A model generated the notes under the pieces. It was not told where the DNA came from and made no database searches. It saw only the letters and a program-made list of their open reading frames with translations. Both the position numbers and the translations under genes were made by a program. This document shows, piece by piece, positions 8,195 to 17,206 of a stretch of 59,467 nt of DNA (positions are counted from its first letter, which is position 1; each line of letters begins with the position of its first letter). Source of the DNA: Marinobacter confluentis (GTDB lineage Bacteria > Pseudomonadota > Gammaproteobacteria > Pseudomonadales > Oleiphilaceae). Where the stretch lies: the NCBI RefSeq assembly GCF_004785685.1, contig NZ_SRPF01000008.1, forward strand, positions 1 to 59,467, in the 5' to 3' direction.

Positions 8195-9894
8195 TCCGTT
8201 TTACCGCCAATACAGACGATGTCGCGCCCGCTGTCCTTGGCCTGGTAAAGCGACCGGTCCGCGCGGTCAAACGCGGCATCGGCATCATCGTCCGGCTCGA
8301 ATCCGGCGACTCCGGCTGAAAAAGTCACCGATACGGGGTCGCCACGGAAATGAAAGGGTAGCTCGCGAATGTGGGCACGAAGGCCGTCCAGCACAACTTT
8401 AGCATTCTCTGCCGACGTTTCCGGAAACAGCACCACGAATTCCTCGCCGCCAAACCGGGCGATAAAATCGGTCTGGCGCAACCGGTCTCTCAGCGCCTTG
8501 GCGACCAGTTGCAACACTCTGTCTCCCGCCTTGTGCCCGTAGGAATCGTTCACCCGCTTGAACAGGTCAATGTCCAGCACGGCCAGACTCAGAGGGTTGC
8601 CATAGCGCCGCCAGCGCTGGTACTCGGTCTCCAGGCGCTCCTGCCAGGCTTCCCGGTTCGGCAGCTGGGTCAGCACATCGGTCATCGCCCGCTGGCGCTG
8701 CTGTCGCAGTTCATCCTTGACGTGTTCCGCCTGGGCTTCCATGGCAGCCATTTTCTCCTGCATGGCGCCTAACTGCTCAGACAGGTACTTTTCCCGCTCG
8801 GACTCCTTGGCCCGGAACCTGCCCACGGCCTCGCGAATCGACGAAAGATGGCCCGAAACCGATGCTTTGAGCCCCCGGAAGTCCTGACTGGACTCCACTT
8901 TCTGCCCGAATGCATCCAGTTCCTGGCTGATTTCCAGATCCAGTTCCGCCGAAGCCCCCAAACGCCCGGCCTGGGCATTTTCCTGCTCTGCAAAATACTT
9001 CTTCAGCGTGTCCAGGCGCTCGTCCAGTCTGCGCAGAAATGCCTCGAATTCGCGCTGGCTGCGGGTGACAGCGGCTATGACCAGCTCCGCAACGCCGCTC
9101 AGCCCCTCACGTAGCTCGCCCCAGTCATCACTGGCCAGCAGGCTTTCCTGCAATCGTCGTGCACGGGCTTCCGATGCGGGTTCCAGCACGACCTGGTCCA
9201 GCATCTGGCCCAGAAGTTCACCCACCCGCCGCGCGATTCGCAACCGCTGATCGTTTTCCTCACTGACCGGCGCCGCCAGCTCCAGATGCTCGGCCTCCGA
9301 GACCTGATCTGCGTCAAATTCAGTCCGGGTAATGGTCTGGCTCTCAACAGCGGAAGCATCAACACCAGGGGATTTGCCAAACAGTTTTCCCAGAAACCCG
9401 CGCCGAGAGTCGCCCGGCGACTGGGCTCCGGCGGCTGCCAGTCCCGCCTGCAGCGTGCCGGCGAAATCGATAAACCACTCATTTAATCCATGCTGGAGGG
9501 TCGCCGGCTTGCGCAGGCGCTTATCCAGGTCTTTCAGCTTATCCCTGACCGGCAGGAACGCGCGCTGGCCGCGTAGCTCGGACAGCAGTTTCTCAAAGGT
9601 CGCGGCGAGCCGTTTGTCGGCATCCGCTTTACGCTCATCCAGCGCCGACACCTTGCGATCAATCCGGTCCTGAAGTTCATGCCAGGTCCCGCTGTCGCTA
9701 TTGCCTTTGCGGATTTCCTCCCGAAGTCGCGCCAACAGGCCGTCCAGCTCCGGGCCTTGGCCTTCAGCAGCCAGGCTGGTACGCACCAGCATCCGCTGCA
9801 GAGTGTTTTTTTCGATATCCCAGCGAGTCTCACTGGCTTCTGAGGCTTCCAGTTCCCTCAGATATCTGTCTTTCCAGGACTCATCCGATGACAT
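8188..9894 (-). CDS. Diguanylate cyclase (GGDEF) with long helical N-terminus
   Basis: The C-terminal ~165 residues are a GGDEF domain that makes c-di-GMP. The active-site loop is GGEEF (ARFGGEEFVVLF) and an RxxD inhibitory site (RQTD) precedes it by five residues, so both catalysis and product feedback look intact. The first ~400 residues are mostly helical and charged, without membrane spans, and contain a coiled coil just before the GGDEF domain. The architecture and N-terminal wording (MLVRTSLAAEGQ) recall DgcP of Pseudomonas, though I cannot confirm orthology. It follows xerC by 12 bp and is probably the last gene of the lysA-dapF-DUF484-xerC operon. Confidence 0.9.
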   Translation of the reverse strand: MSSDESWKDRYLRELEASEASETRWDIEKNTLQRMLVRTSLAAEGQGPELDGLLARLREEIRKGNSDSGTWHELQDRIDRKVSALDERKADADKRLAATFEKLLSELRGQRAFLPVRDKLKDLDKRLRKPATLQHGLNEWFIDFAGTLQAGLAAAGAQSPGDSRRGFLGKLFGKSPGVDASAVESQTITRTEFDADQVSEAEHLELAAPVSEENDQRLRIARRVGELLGQMLDQVVLEPASEARARRLQESLLASDDWGELREGLSGVAELVIAAVTRSQREFEAFLRRLDERLDTLKKYFAEQENAQAGRLGASAELDLEISQELDAFGQKVESSQDFRGLKASVSGHLSSIREAVGRFRAKESEREKYLSEQLGAMQEKMAAMEAQAEHVKDELRQQRQRAMTDVLTQLPNREAWQERLETEYQRWRRYGNPLSLAVLDIDLFKRVNDSYGHKAGDRVLQLVAKALRDRLRQTDFIARFGGEEFVVLFPETSAENAKVVLDGLRAHIRELPFHFRGDPVSVTFSAGVAGFEPDDDADAAFDRADRSLYQAKDSGRDIVCIGGKTDQ

Positions 9895-9906
9895 CTGACT
9901 CTCCCT

Positions 9907-10860
9907 TTATTTTACCCTTTCGTCTGACTTCTGCTCCCGACGGGCCCGGGGGTGGCTTTGATCGTAGACGTTCGCAAGGTGCTGAAAGTCCAGGTGAGTA
10001 TAGATCTGGGTGGTGCTGATGTCCGCATGGCCGAGCAGTTCCTGAACCGCGCGCAGATCGCCGCTGGATTCCAGCATGTGGCTGGCGAAGGAATGCCGCA
10101 GCAGGTGGGGATGCAGCTTCTGGTCTGCGCCATTCTTGATTCCCCAGCGATTCAGCCGCGACTGAATGCTTCGGTTGCTCAGCCGTTGGCCGCGGCGGCT
10201 CACATAAAGCGCCTGCTCATGCTCAGCCGCGAGCGCCGGACGAACCTCCAGCCAGCGGCCAAGAGCCTCCAGCGCACGCCGGCCAACGGGCAGGATCCGT
10301 TCTTTGCCACCTTTACCCAGAACCCGCACTTCGCCGCCACGTCGGTCAACGGAGGTCAGGTTCAGCCCCGCCAGCTCAGACAGTCGCAGCCCTGAAGAAT
10401 ACAGCAGTTCAAACATACTCAGATCCCGCGCCTCCAGCGGGTCGTCCGCTGTGGCGTCGAGCAGGTGGCTCAGCTGGTCCACGTCGGCCACTTTAGGCAA
10501 TCGCCGGGCGGCTTTGGGCGCCCGCACATCCAGAACCGGGTTGTCCCGGGCCAAGTGCTCGCGAAGCAGGTAGTCATAAAAACGCCGGATCGCAGACAGG
10601 TGCCGGGCAATGCTTCGCCCACTCAGACCGGCACGGCTCAGAACCGCCACATAGCGGCGCATGTCATGGGTGGTCAGCTGACGCCAGGCGGCAAAGCCTT
10701 CGGAGCCCATGGCCCAGGCGCCGAATCGTCTCAGATCGTCTTCATAATTGGCGCAGGTGTGGAGCGAGTGGCGCTTTTCCGAGGAAAGATAGCGAATAAA
10801 ACCCTGAAGGGGCTCCGCCAATGCGGCAGCCAGACCTGGTTCATCGCCGGGCTGCCCCAT
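9907..10860 (-). CDS. xerC: Tyrosine recombinase XerC
   Basis: A 317-residue site-specific recombinase that, with XerD, resolves chromosome dimers at dif. The N-terminal SAM-like DNA-binding domain (~15-105) is followed by the catalytic domain, with the Arg in SSGLRLSELAG, the HLLRHSFASHM box, the LGHADISTTQIYTH box and its nucleophilic Tyr. Length and order are normal. It starts 2 bp after the DUF484 stop, as in Pseudomonas where the gene was called sss. The genomic context separates it from phage integrases. Confidence 0.95.
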   Translation of the reverse strand: MGQPGDEPGLAAALAEPLQGFIRYLSSEKRHSLHTCANYEDDLRRFGAWAMGSEGFAAWRQLTTHDMRRYVAVLSRAGLSGRSIARHLSAIRRFYDYLLREHLARDNPVLDVRAPKAARRLPKVADVDQLSHLLDATADDPLEARDLSMFELLYSSGLRLSELAGLNLTSVDRRGGEVRVLGKGGKERILPVGRRALEALGRWLEVRPALAAEHEQALYVSRRGQRLSNRSIQSRLNRWGIKNGADQKLHPHLLRHSFASHMLESSGDLRAVQELLGHADISTTQIYTHLDFQHLANVYDQSHPRARREQKSDERVK

Positions 10861-10862
10861 GC

Positions 10863-11633
10863 TCAGCGCGACTCCGCAACCGGGTCGGCAAGGCTGGTGG
10901 CGGCAGCAGTGTGACGCTGAAGAATCGGCGGCAACAGGCGGCTGAAGGTGTCGCTGATGTAGGTCAGGAACAGTGAGCCCATGCTCTGGTCGAAATAACC
11001 GGCTTCGCAGCTTCCCACTGCAAACACCCCGACCAGATCATCGGCAGCGCCAGCAGGTTCGTGGGCGCGCAGCGGCACCAGGGCGACCGAGGCGATAGGT
11101 TCTTCCCGGTCCGGAAACAGGAAGCTGCGCTCACTTTCCCGGAACTGGCCACATACGGCACGATCTCCATCCAGCAGACCGCCCAGGCGTTCACGAGCTA
11201 CTTCCGGCGAGACCACATGCAATGCGCCGCGACCATTACCCGGCAGATCCTGATCTGTAAAGAGGATCATGGAAGCGGCGTCCAGGCCAAAATCTCCGCG
11301 AATGCTGTCATCAACCGCAGCAGCCATGTCGTTCAGGTTGCGCGCCTCGATCACCTGCATCAGTAGCCGTTTGCTCTTCTCAAACAATCGATCGTTGTGA
11401 CGGGCGATGGACACCAGCTCTACCAGTTCCTGACGCAGGGTATCGCGCTGCTCCCGAAACAGATGAACCTGCCGTTCCACCAGCGAAATCGCCCTGCCGC
11501 TGTCATGGGGCAGAGTCAGGCCGCGCAGCAGCTCGTCCTGATCGACGAAAAAATCGGGGTTTTCGCGAAGATAGTCCGCAACCGTTTCCCGGTTGAGGTT
11601 ACCGGCCTTCTGGCGGGCCGTTTGGTCTGTCAT
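10863..11633 (-). CDS. DUF484 family protein
   Basis: A 256-residue protein with the start LRENPDFFVDQDELLRGLTLPH typical of DUF484, then a coiled coil and a GAF-like domain. It is nearly always found between dapF and xerC in gammaproteobacteria, as here. Its function is not known; the GAF-like fold suggests ligand or protein binding. It is cotranscribed with xerC (2 bp gap) and follows dapF by 27 bp. Confidence 0.9.
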   Translation of the reverse strand: MTDQTARQKAGNLNRETVADYLRENPDFFVDQDELLRGLTLPHDSGRAISLVERQVHLFREQRDTLRQELVELVSIARHNDRLFEKSKRLLMQVIEARNLNDMAAAVDDSIRGDFGLDAASMILFTDQDLPGNGRGALHVVSPEVARERLGGLLDGDRAVCGQFRESERSFLFPDREEPIASVALVPLRAHEPAGAADDLVGVFAVGSCEAGYFDQSMGSLFLTYISDTFSRLLPPILQRHTAAATSLADPVAESR

Positions 11634-11660
11634 GCTGTTCTCCTGACGGTCAGGCGCTGG

Positions 11661-12647
11661 TCAGCGCCTTGAGGCAGCCGTTTGCCGGCTGCGTTGCTGT
11701 CGGTTCTGTGCAGGCTTGCCATCGCCCTGTCTGGCATTCTTGCCCGGGCTCTTACGGCGCCTGGGCTGGGCCTCACCGGCCAACCGCACCTGTCCTTCAA
11801 ATACGCTGGTGGCAGTGCCTTCCATCATAACAGGCGACCCTTCACCCTGCCATTCAACCACCAGGTGGCCACCCCTGAGCTCTACGTCAACCCGGGCATC
11901 CAGCAACCCGCGAAGGCGCCCGGCAACAACAGCCGCGCAGGCACCGCTGCCGCAGGCCAGGGTTTCGCCGGCACCACGTTCGAACACCCGCAACCGGATG
12001 TGGCTACGGTCAAGAATCTGCAGGAAACCGATATTCGCACGGGCCGGAAAGCGGGGGTGGTTTTCCAGCCTGGGGCCAAGTTCCGTCACCGGCGCTGTAT
12101 CGACATCGTCCACCAGCAGAACGCCGTGGGGATTGCCCATGGACAGGGCCGTCAGCTCTACGGTCTGGCCCGCCACCTCAACGGTGTAAACCTCTTTGCG
12201 GCGGTCTGCCGCGAACGGAATCGCCGGGGGATTCATCTCGGGCACGCCCATATCGACAGTGATCAGGCCACCCTTGCCGACTCTCAACTCAATAACACCC
12301 TTGGCGGTCTGGACCCGGATAATCTTTTTGTTGGTCAGGCGCTGATCACGCACGAACCGCGCGAAACAGCGGGCGCCATTGCCACACTGTTCGACCTCGG
12401 AACCATCGCTGTTGAAGATACGATAGCGAAAGTCCACGTCGGGCAGGCCCGGCGGTTCCACCACTAGCAACTGGTCAAAACCGATTCCGAAATTGCGGTT
12501 GCCAAGCTCACGTATGGTTTCGGTGCTCAGCCGGAATGGCTGGCTGATGGCGTCCACCACCACAAAGTCATTACCCAGCCCGTGCATCTTGGTGAAGTTC
12601 AGCACTGAGCCACGGCGTGCCTGGTTCATATCCGGTTCCCCGCTCAT
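11661..12647 (-). CDS. dapF: Diaminopimelate epimerase
   Basis: Converts LL- to meso-diaminopimelate for lysine and peptidoglycan synthesis. The two catalytic cysteines are visible in [10 protein letters not shown] and [11 protein letters not shown], and KMHGLGNDF marks the N-terminus. The 328 residues exceed the usual ~275. The excess is a C-terminal tail of about 40 residues rich in Arg, Lys, Gln and Ser, likely disordered and perhaps nucleic-acid or membrane-surface binding. The start overlaps the lysA stop by 4 bp; ATG 12629 is an alternative start. Confidence 0.95.
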   Translation of the reverse strand: MSGEPDMNQARRGSVLNFTKMHGLGNDFVVVDAISQPFRLSTETIRELGNRNFGIGFDQLLVVEPPGLPDVDFRYRIFNSDGSEVEQCGNGARCFARFVRDQRLTNKKIIRVQTAKGVIELRVGKGGLITVDMGVPEMNPPAIPFAADRRKEVYTVEVAGQTVELTALSMGNPHGVLLVDDVDTAPVTELGPRLENHPRFPARANIGFLQILDRSHIRLRVFERGAGETLACGSGACAAVVAGRLRGLLDARVDVELRGGHLVVEWQGEGSPVMMEGTATSVFEGQVRLAGEAQPRRRKSPGKNARQGDGKPAQNRQQRSRQTAASRR

Positions 12648-13894
12648 TCTGGCAGGCAGCTTTCGGGTTCAAGCTGCTCCTCGAGAGTTTCACGGCGGCG
12701 CACCACATGGACCTGGCTGCCATCGACCATAAGCTCCGGGGGCCGGTTGCGGGTGTTGTAGTTGGAACTCATGACAAAACCATAGGCGCCAGCTGAGCGA
12801 ACCGCCAGTAAATCACCGGCCTGAAGTCGCAGGGCCCGGTCCTTGCCGAGGAAGTCACCGGTTTCGCATACCGGCCCGACCAGATCCCAGGTCTTCTCAT
12901 CGGCATCCTTGCGCGGACGCACCGGGATAATGGATTGCCAGGCGCTATACAGGGCCGGGCGAATCAGGTCGTTCATGGCGGCATCGATAATGGCGAAATT
13001 CCGGTGCTCTGTGCATTTCAGGAATTCAACCCGGGTCAGCAGAATGCCCGCGTTGGCTGCGATGGAGCGACCTGGCTCCATGATCAGTTCCAGCCTGCGG
13101 TCACCCATCCGTTCGGCCAGTGCCGTCACGTAATCCGCTGGCTGTGGTGGCTGTTCATGATCGTAGGTGACGCCCAGGCCACCACCCATGTCCAGGTGAC
13201 GGATCACAATCTGCTTTTCGGCCAGTGAGTCAATCAATGCAAGCACCCGGTCCAGGGCGTCGAGAAAAGGGGCGATGGTGGTCAGTTGGGACCCTATATG
13301 ACAATCCACGCCCTGAACGTCCAGATGGGGCATAGCGGCGGCCCGCTCATAAACCGCCGGAGCCTCGGCGATATCGATGCCAAACTTGTTTTCCTTCAGG
13401 CCGGTTGAGATGTAGGGATGGGTGCCTGCATCCACGTCGGGGTTTACCCGCAATGAAACCGGTGCTTTCACGCCCAGGTCGCCCGCAACCTCATTGAGGC
13501 GGTCCAGCTCGGTATCCGATTCCACATTGAAACAGCGCACGCCGGCTTCCAGAGCCCGCCGCATTTCCCAACGCTGCTTGCCAACACCGGAAAACACCAC
13601 TCTGGACGGGTCGCCGCCTGCGCGGATTACCCGCTCCAGCTCACCGGCAGACACAATATCGAAGCCGGCACCCAGACGCGCCAGCACATTCAGCACCGCG
13701 AGGTTGCTATTGGCCTTGACCGCATAACAGACAAGGTGCGGTCGGCCCGCCAGGGCATCATCATAGGCCCGGTAATGGCGCTCCAGCGTGGCACGGGAAT
13801 ACACATAGGCCGGGGTGCCAAACCGCTCGGCGATGTCCGCAACGGGCACGTCTTCGGCATATAGCTGGCCATCGCGGTAATTAAAATGATCCAT
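12644..13894 (-). CDS. lysA: Diaminopimelate decarboxylase
   Basis: PLP-dependent fold-III decarboxylase that makes L-lysine from meso-diaminopimelate, the last step of the pathway. The PLP lysine is in CYAVKANSN, and the HIGSQ, MGGGLG and EPGRSI motifs are all present. At 416 residues it is of normal length. It overlaps dapF by 4 bp, and the lptM lipoprotein gene lies 52 bp upstream, which is the standard gammaproteobacterial order. Confidence 0.96.
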   Translation of the reverse strand: MDHFNYRDGQLYAEDVPVADIAERFGTPAYVYSRATLERHYRAYDDALAGRPHLVCYAVKANSNLAVLNVLARLGAGFDIVSAGELERVIRAGGDPSRVVFSGVGKQRWEMRRALEAGVRCFNVESDTELDRLNEVAGDLGVKAPVSLRVNPDVDAGTHPYISTGLKENKFGIDIAEAPAVYERAAAMPHLDVQGVDCHIGSQLTTIAPFLDALDRVLALIDSLAEKQIVIRHLDMGGGLGVTYDHEQPPQPADYVTALAERMGDRRLELIMEPGRSIAANAGILLTRVEFLKCTEHRNFAIIDAAMNDLIRPALYSAWQSIIPVRPRKDADEKTWDLVGPVCETGDFLGKDRALRLQAGDLLAVRSAGAYGFVMSSNYNTRNRPPELMVDGSQVHVVRRRETLEEQLEPESCLPE

Positions 13895-13946
13895 GGAATT
13901 CTCTACTCTGTTAACGGGCTATTCTGTATGCGGAAGCGGATACTGA

Positions 13947-14114
13947 TCAGCGATCATCAGTGCTATCGCGACTGACCTTGCTGTCGGCTGACCCCTGCAA
14001 GTCTGAGGCGGTATTCTCACCCTCATCCTGGTATAGCGGCCCTTTCTGTCCGCAGCCTGCCAGACCTGCCGCCGCCAGCAGCAGAAAAAACGTGGTAATC
14101 AGTGCAGCTTTCAT
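13947..14114 (-). CDS. lptM: LptM (YifL-type) small lipoprotein
   Basis: A 55-residue lipoprotein with signal sequence KAALITTFFLLLAAAGLAGC; lipidation is expected at that Cys, followed by the family signature CGQKGPLY. In E. coli the homologue (YifL) binds and promotes maturation of the LptD lipopolysaccharide transporter. The tail after residue 30 is polar and poorly conserved. It lies directly upstream of lysA, as in most gammaproteobacteria (lppL in Pseudomonas). The gene is easily missed because of its size. Confidence 0.9.
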   Translation of the reverse strand: MKAALITTFFLLLAAAGLAGCGQKGPLYQDEGENTASDLQGSADSKVSRDSTDDR

Positions 14115-14189
14115 GCCCGCAGCCCCGGTTCAACTCTTTGTCACGATTATACCTGAGTGAGGCGCCGCCCGGCGAGACGCCCTGACGGT

Positions 14190-17135
14190 TCAATCCGCCA
14201 GGTAGCGATTAAGGGATTCCTCGAGCACAGTCCGATAATACAGGTACTGGATGGTCTGGATATCCTGCTGGTAGACCTGCGGGTCCAGGTCATGGGGAAG
14301 ATGCACATCGGTCAGGTACACGGGGTAAGCATCCTGGCCCGCCCTCATCGACCGGATATAGTGGGCGACAGCGGGGATCAGCTGGTCGCCGTATTCCTGC
14401 ACCGTGAACTCCTGGTCGGCGCAGAAAATATCGAACCGCACCCGCACATCACCTTCCTGCACACCCACCGCCTGAACTTCCAGCCCGGCCAGGGATACGC
14501 CCTGTCGAGTGGCATCAGGCCGGGCTTCGGCGCGCCACTGGCCGTCGATCAGAACCAGCTCATAGCATCGGGTCGCGGTAGGCCCGGCAAAGGCTTCCAG
14601 TTGCCTGAGCTGTTTTCGCTCCAGCAGGTTCTCGAGGAATCGCAGCAGCGGCACCAGCAGGTAGCGCCTCGAGCTGAAGGGTTGCTGCCACGAGAAGACC
14701 CCGCCCAGCTCATCCACCGCCCAGACCTGTGCGGTTTTGCCGTTGATGCGGTAGAACACCTGGACACTGCCGGGTTCGGTGGCATGACAAACCGCTTTAA
14801 GCTGGGGATCGTCGGTCATGGCGTATTGATCGAACAACACTGGCAGATACCCTTCCAGCGGTCGGGCCAGGCAGTCCAGCAGCGCCGCCTTGCTGTCCGC
14901 GGCAATGAACCCGGGCTCGGTACCGTTGAAGCTGAGCAGAAAATACCGCCGGTCCATTTCAATCACGTAGCGAAGCGGATGAGGGCCGTTGTCGCCGGCG
15001 AAGAAGGCACGCATCACATCGCTGAACAGCTCCTGAACCCGCCGGGCAATGGCCGCACCATGGCCCGAACTGTGGCAGTGCACCTGAATATCCGGCAACT
15101 GACCCGGCGCGGCCGCCGCCGAGGCCAGGATGTTTTTAAGGCACTGGATCAGCGTATCACCGGCGGCGTAGTGCTGAAGACTGACTTCATGCCAACTGTT
15201 GTAGGTAACCTGATCAATGGTAATCACCAGGTTTTCCCGGCCGCCACTGAACCCCAGGGAGTCGTGCCGGGCACTGAGCTTGTGCAGCCCGCGCTCGGTC
15301 AGGTGAGCCTGGGGATCGATGCCGACGTTCACAAACAGCAGGTGGCTCAGGGGCCGGACCCCCTGGGACAGGGCCTCCCTGGAAACCGGTGCAACCGGCA
15401 TCGGCAGACAGAGCGCCAGGGCATCCAGCATGTCGCGAAGCTCGGCCACAGAGGCATTGCTGCTGCCACCGCGCACGTTGAGCCGCGTACTCCGGGTCAG
15501 CAGGCCGTTACAGTAGCACCACACCATCAATTCGGTCAGGTTACCGGAGCGCCTGATGACCGGCTGCCAGAATGCGTCGGACGGGTCTTCAAGGTCGCGG
15601 AACAGCAGCCAGCCGTCCAGTGCGGAACCGTCGCCCTGCTCCGATTGATGGTGAAATGACAGATTCTCTTCCGCCAGTGATGGCGCCAACCCAGGATTGA
15701 TCAGTTCGATCTTCCCGGCCTTTCGCTGAAACGCAGCATAGAGCTTCCGCCCCAACAGGTTCATGTCGTGATGGCTGATCGACGCCTTGATGCCCTCTTC
15801 CCGGGCCAACTGAGACAGCAGGCGGTAACTGTGGGTCAGTTCGGACACAACCTGGCGGCGCAGCGATATCACGTTCTCGGCCCGCCAGGCCGCCCGATCA
15901 TCCAGGCTGCGCATATCGTCCAGGGGCCATTGCCACTGGGCGACAAGTGAGGTCAGTAAAGTGACCCGCCAGTCACCACTGCCAGCGTCCATACGGGTCA
16001 GGGGCAGCCCTGATTTCAGGTACAGGCTCTGGCGCACCAGGCTCAGCCGTTCACTCGCCTGGTTCTCGGTCAACCACTGTTCCAGCCGCTCATACAGCAG
16101 CAGATAGGGATCAAGACGATTGGCATCGGTGACGCCGGAAAACACCGCCTGCTTGAAGACTTTTGACAGCAAAGGCCGGTCTTCGCCCAGTGCATAACAT
16201 TCGACCAGCAGCAGTTTGAGAATGGTTTTCCAGGGCGCATCAATGCCCTTGTATAGCTGCCACACCCCTGCCCCGAGGAATTCCGCCCGGGGAATTGAGG
16301 TGACAGCACCAAAATCAATGTACTCGTCGGCACGGATAAACCGGCAATCGACCAGTTGCTGGACCCGCTGCTGATAGCGGCTTTCTTCCTCCGCCGGGAT
16401 CAGCCACCACAAAGGATAACGGCCACCGAGATGAATACCCGTGCGGTAGAATTCATCAAGCAGCAGAAAGTGTTGGGCGCTGCCACAGTTCTCACCGGTT
16501 ACTTCCGCACGCTGGCGCCCCTCACGGAACTCGTCAGCGCTGAAGACAAATACATGAAGCTCTACTCCCAGGCTTCGGGCCCACTCGCCCAGCCGGGTAG
16601 CTTTGCGCTCCAGGCAGGCGACGCCACTGTCATTCAGATCGGGCCGGTGGCAGAGCCAGATATCAAGATCGCTGGCCACCGAGTGGCCCAGAGTACCCGG
16701 GCTACCCATCAGGAACAGCGCCTCCAGGTCCGGCCGGCGACGGCCTTCGTCCTTCAACGCAAAGGTTCTGGCCAGTCGGCGGGCGGTATTGAGCACCTCA
16801 TCCGTTGGCCGGTAATGACTCAGTCCGTAGGGGCAGCTGGCATCGGTATATCCGGGGAGAGACGGGTGATTGATATGAAAAACCAGCGGCAGGATTTCCA
16901 GTACCATCTGCTGCCGATAGGTGAGCGCGGAACGGGCCCGCTCCCAGCGCTGGCGATTCACACCCATGAACCGGTCCCGCAACCTGCGAAGCGTCTTGCG
17001 ATCGATCCCTTCATCAAAATCCAGGGCTATCGGGGCAGTCTGGGCGGTCACTTTGGCTCCGGCGGAGAGGTTCTTGGGGCGGTTCTTTCGTTTGTTATTA
17101 TGAGTATGATGACCGAATCGTGGCAAAACCGACAA
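14190..17135 (-). CDS. cyaA: Class I adenylate cyclase
   Basis: A 981-residue enterobacterial-type (class I) adenylate cyclase. The N-terminal ~450 residues hold the nucleotidyltransferase catalytic domain, with FLMGSPGTLGHSVASDLDIW carrying the GS and DxD residues. The remainder is the regulatory half that responds to the sugar PTS in enterics. Its cAMP would act through a CRP/Vfr-type regulator, which is not encoded here. The first ~25 residues are basic and variable, so the start may lie slightly downstream. It diverges from the PAS-GGDEF-EAL gene, with 71 bp between the starts. Confidence 0.95.
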   Translation of the reverse strand: MSVLPRFGHHTHNNKRKNRPKNLSAGAKVTAQTAPIALDFDEGIDRKTLRRLRDRFMGVNRQRWERARSALTYRQQMVLEILPLVFHINHPSLPGYTDASCPYGLSHYRPTDEVLNTARRLARTFALKDEGRRRPDLEALFLMGSPGTLGHSVASDLDIWLCHRPDLNDSGVACLERKATRLGEWARSLGVELHVFVFSADEFREGRQRAEVTGENCGSAQHFLLLDEFYRTGIHLGGRYPLWWLIPAEEESRYQQRVQQLVDCRFIRADEYIDFGAVTSIPRAEFLGAGVWQLYKGIDAPWKTILKLLLVECYALGEDRPLLSKVFKQAVFSGVTDANRLDPYLLLYERLEQWLTENQASERLSLVRQSLYLKSGLPLTRMDAGSGDWRVTLLTSLVAQWQWPLDDMRSLDDRAAWRAENVISLRRQVVSELTHSYRLLSQLAREEGIKASISHHDMNLLGRKLYAAFQRKAGKIELINPGLAPSLAEENLSFHHQSEQGDGSALDGWLLFRDLEDPSDAFWQPVIRRSGNLTELMVWCYCNGLLTRSTRLNVRGGSSNASVAELRDMLDALALCLPMPVAPVSREALSQGVRPLSHLLFVNVGIDPQAHLTERGLHKLSARHDSLGFSGGRENLVITIDQVTYNSWHEVSLQHYAAGDTLIQCLKNILASAAAAPGQLPDIQVHCHSSGHGAAIARRVQELFSDVMRAFFAGDNGPHPLRYVIEMDRRYFLLSFNGTEPGFIAADSKAALLDCLARPLEGYLPVLFDQYAMTDDPQLKAVCHATEPGSVQVFYRINGKTAQVWAVDELGGVFSWQQPFSSRRYLLVPLLRFLENLLERKQLRQLEAFAGPTATRCYELVLIDGQWRAEARPDATRQGVSLAGLEVQAVGVQEGDVRVRFDIFCADQEFTVQEYGDQLIPAVAHYIRSMRAGQDAYPVYLTDVHLPHDLDPQVYQQDIQTIQYLYYRTVLEESLNRYLAD

Positions 17136-17206
17136 AAAAATAAAAGCGGCACGCAGGTGACATACCCCACCTGTCCCGTGGCAGACCTGGCTGAGGCATT
17201 TCTACC

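Noticed and set aside
14157..15659. 500-codon plus-strand open frame
   Set aside because: It is antisense to cyaA, whose motifs and length are certain. Its translation is rich in Gln, His, Val and Gly with no domain, as expected from a shadow of a GC-rich gene.
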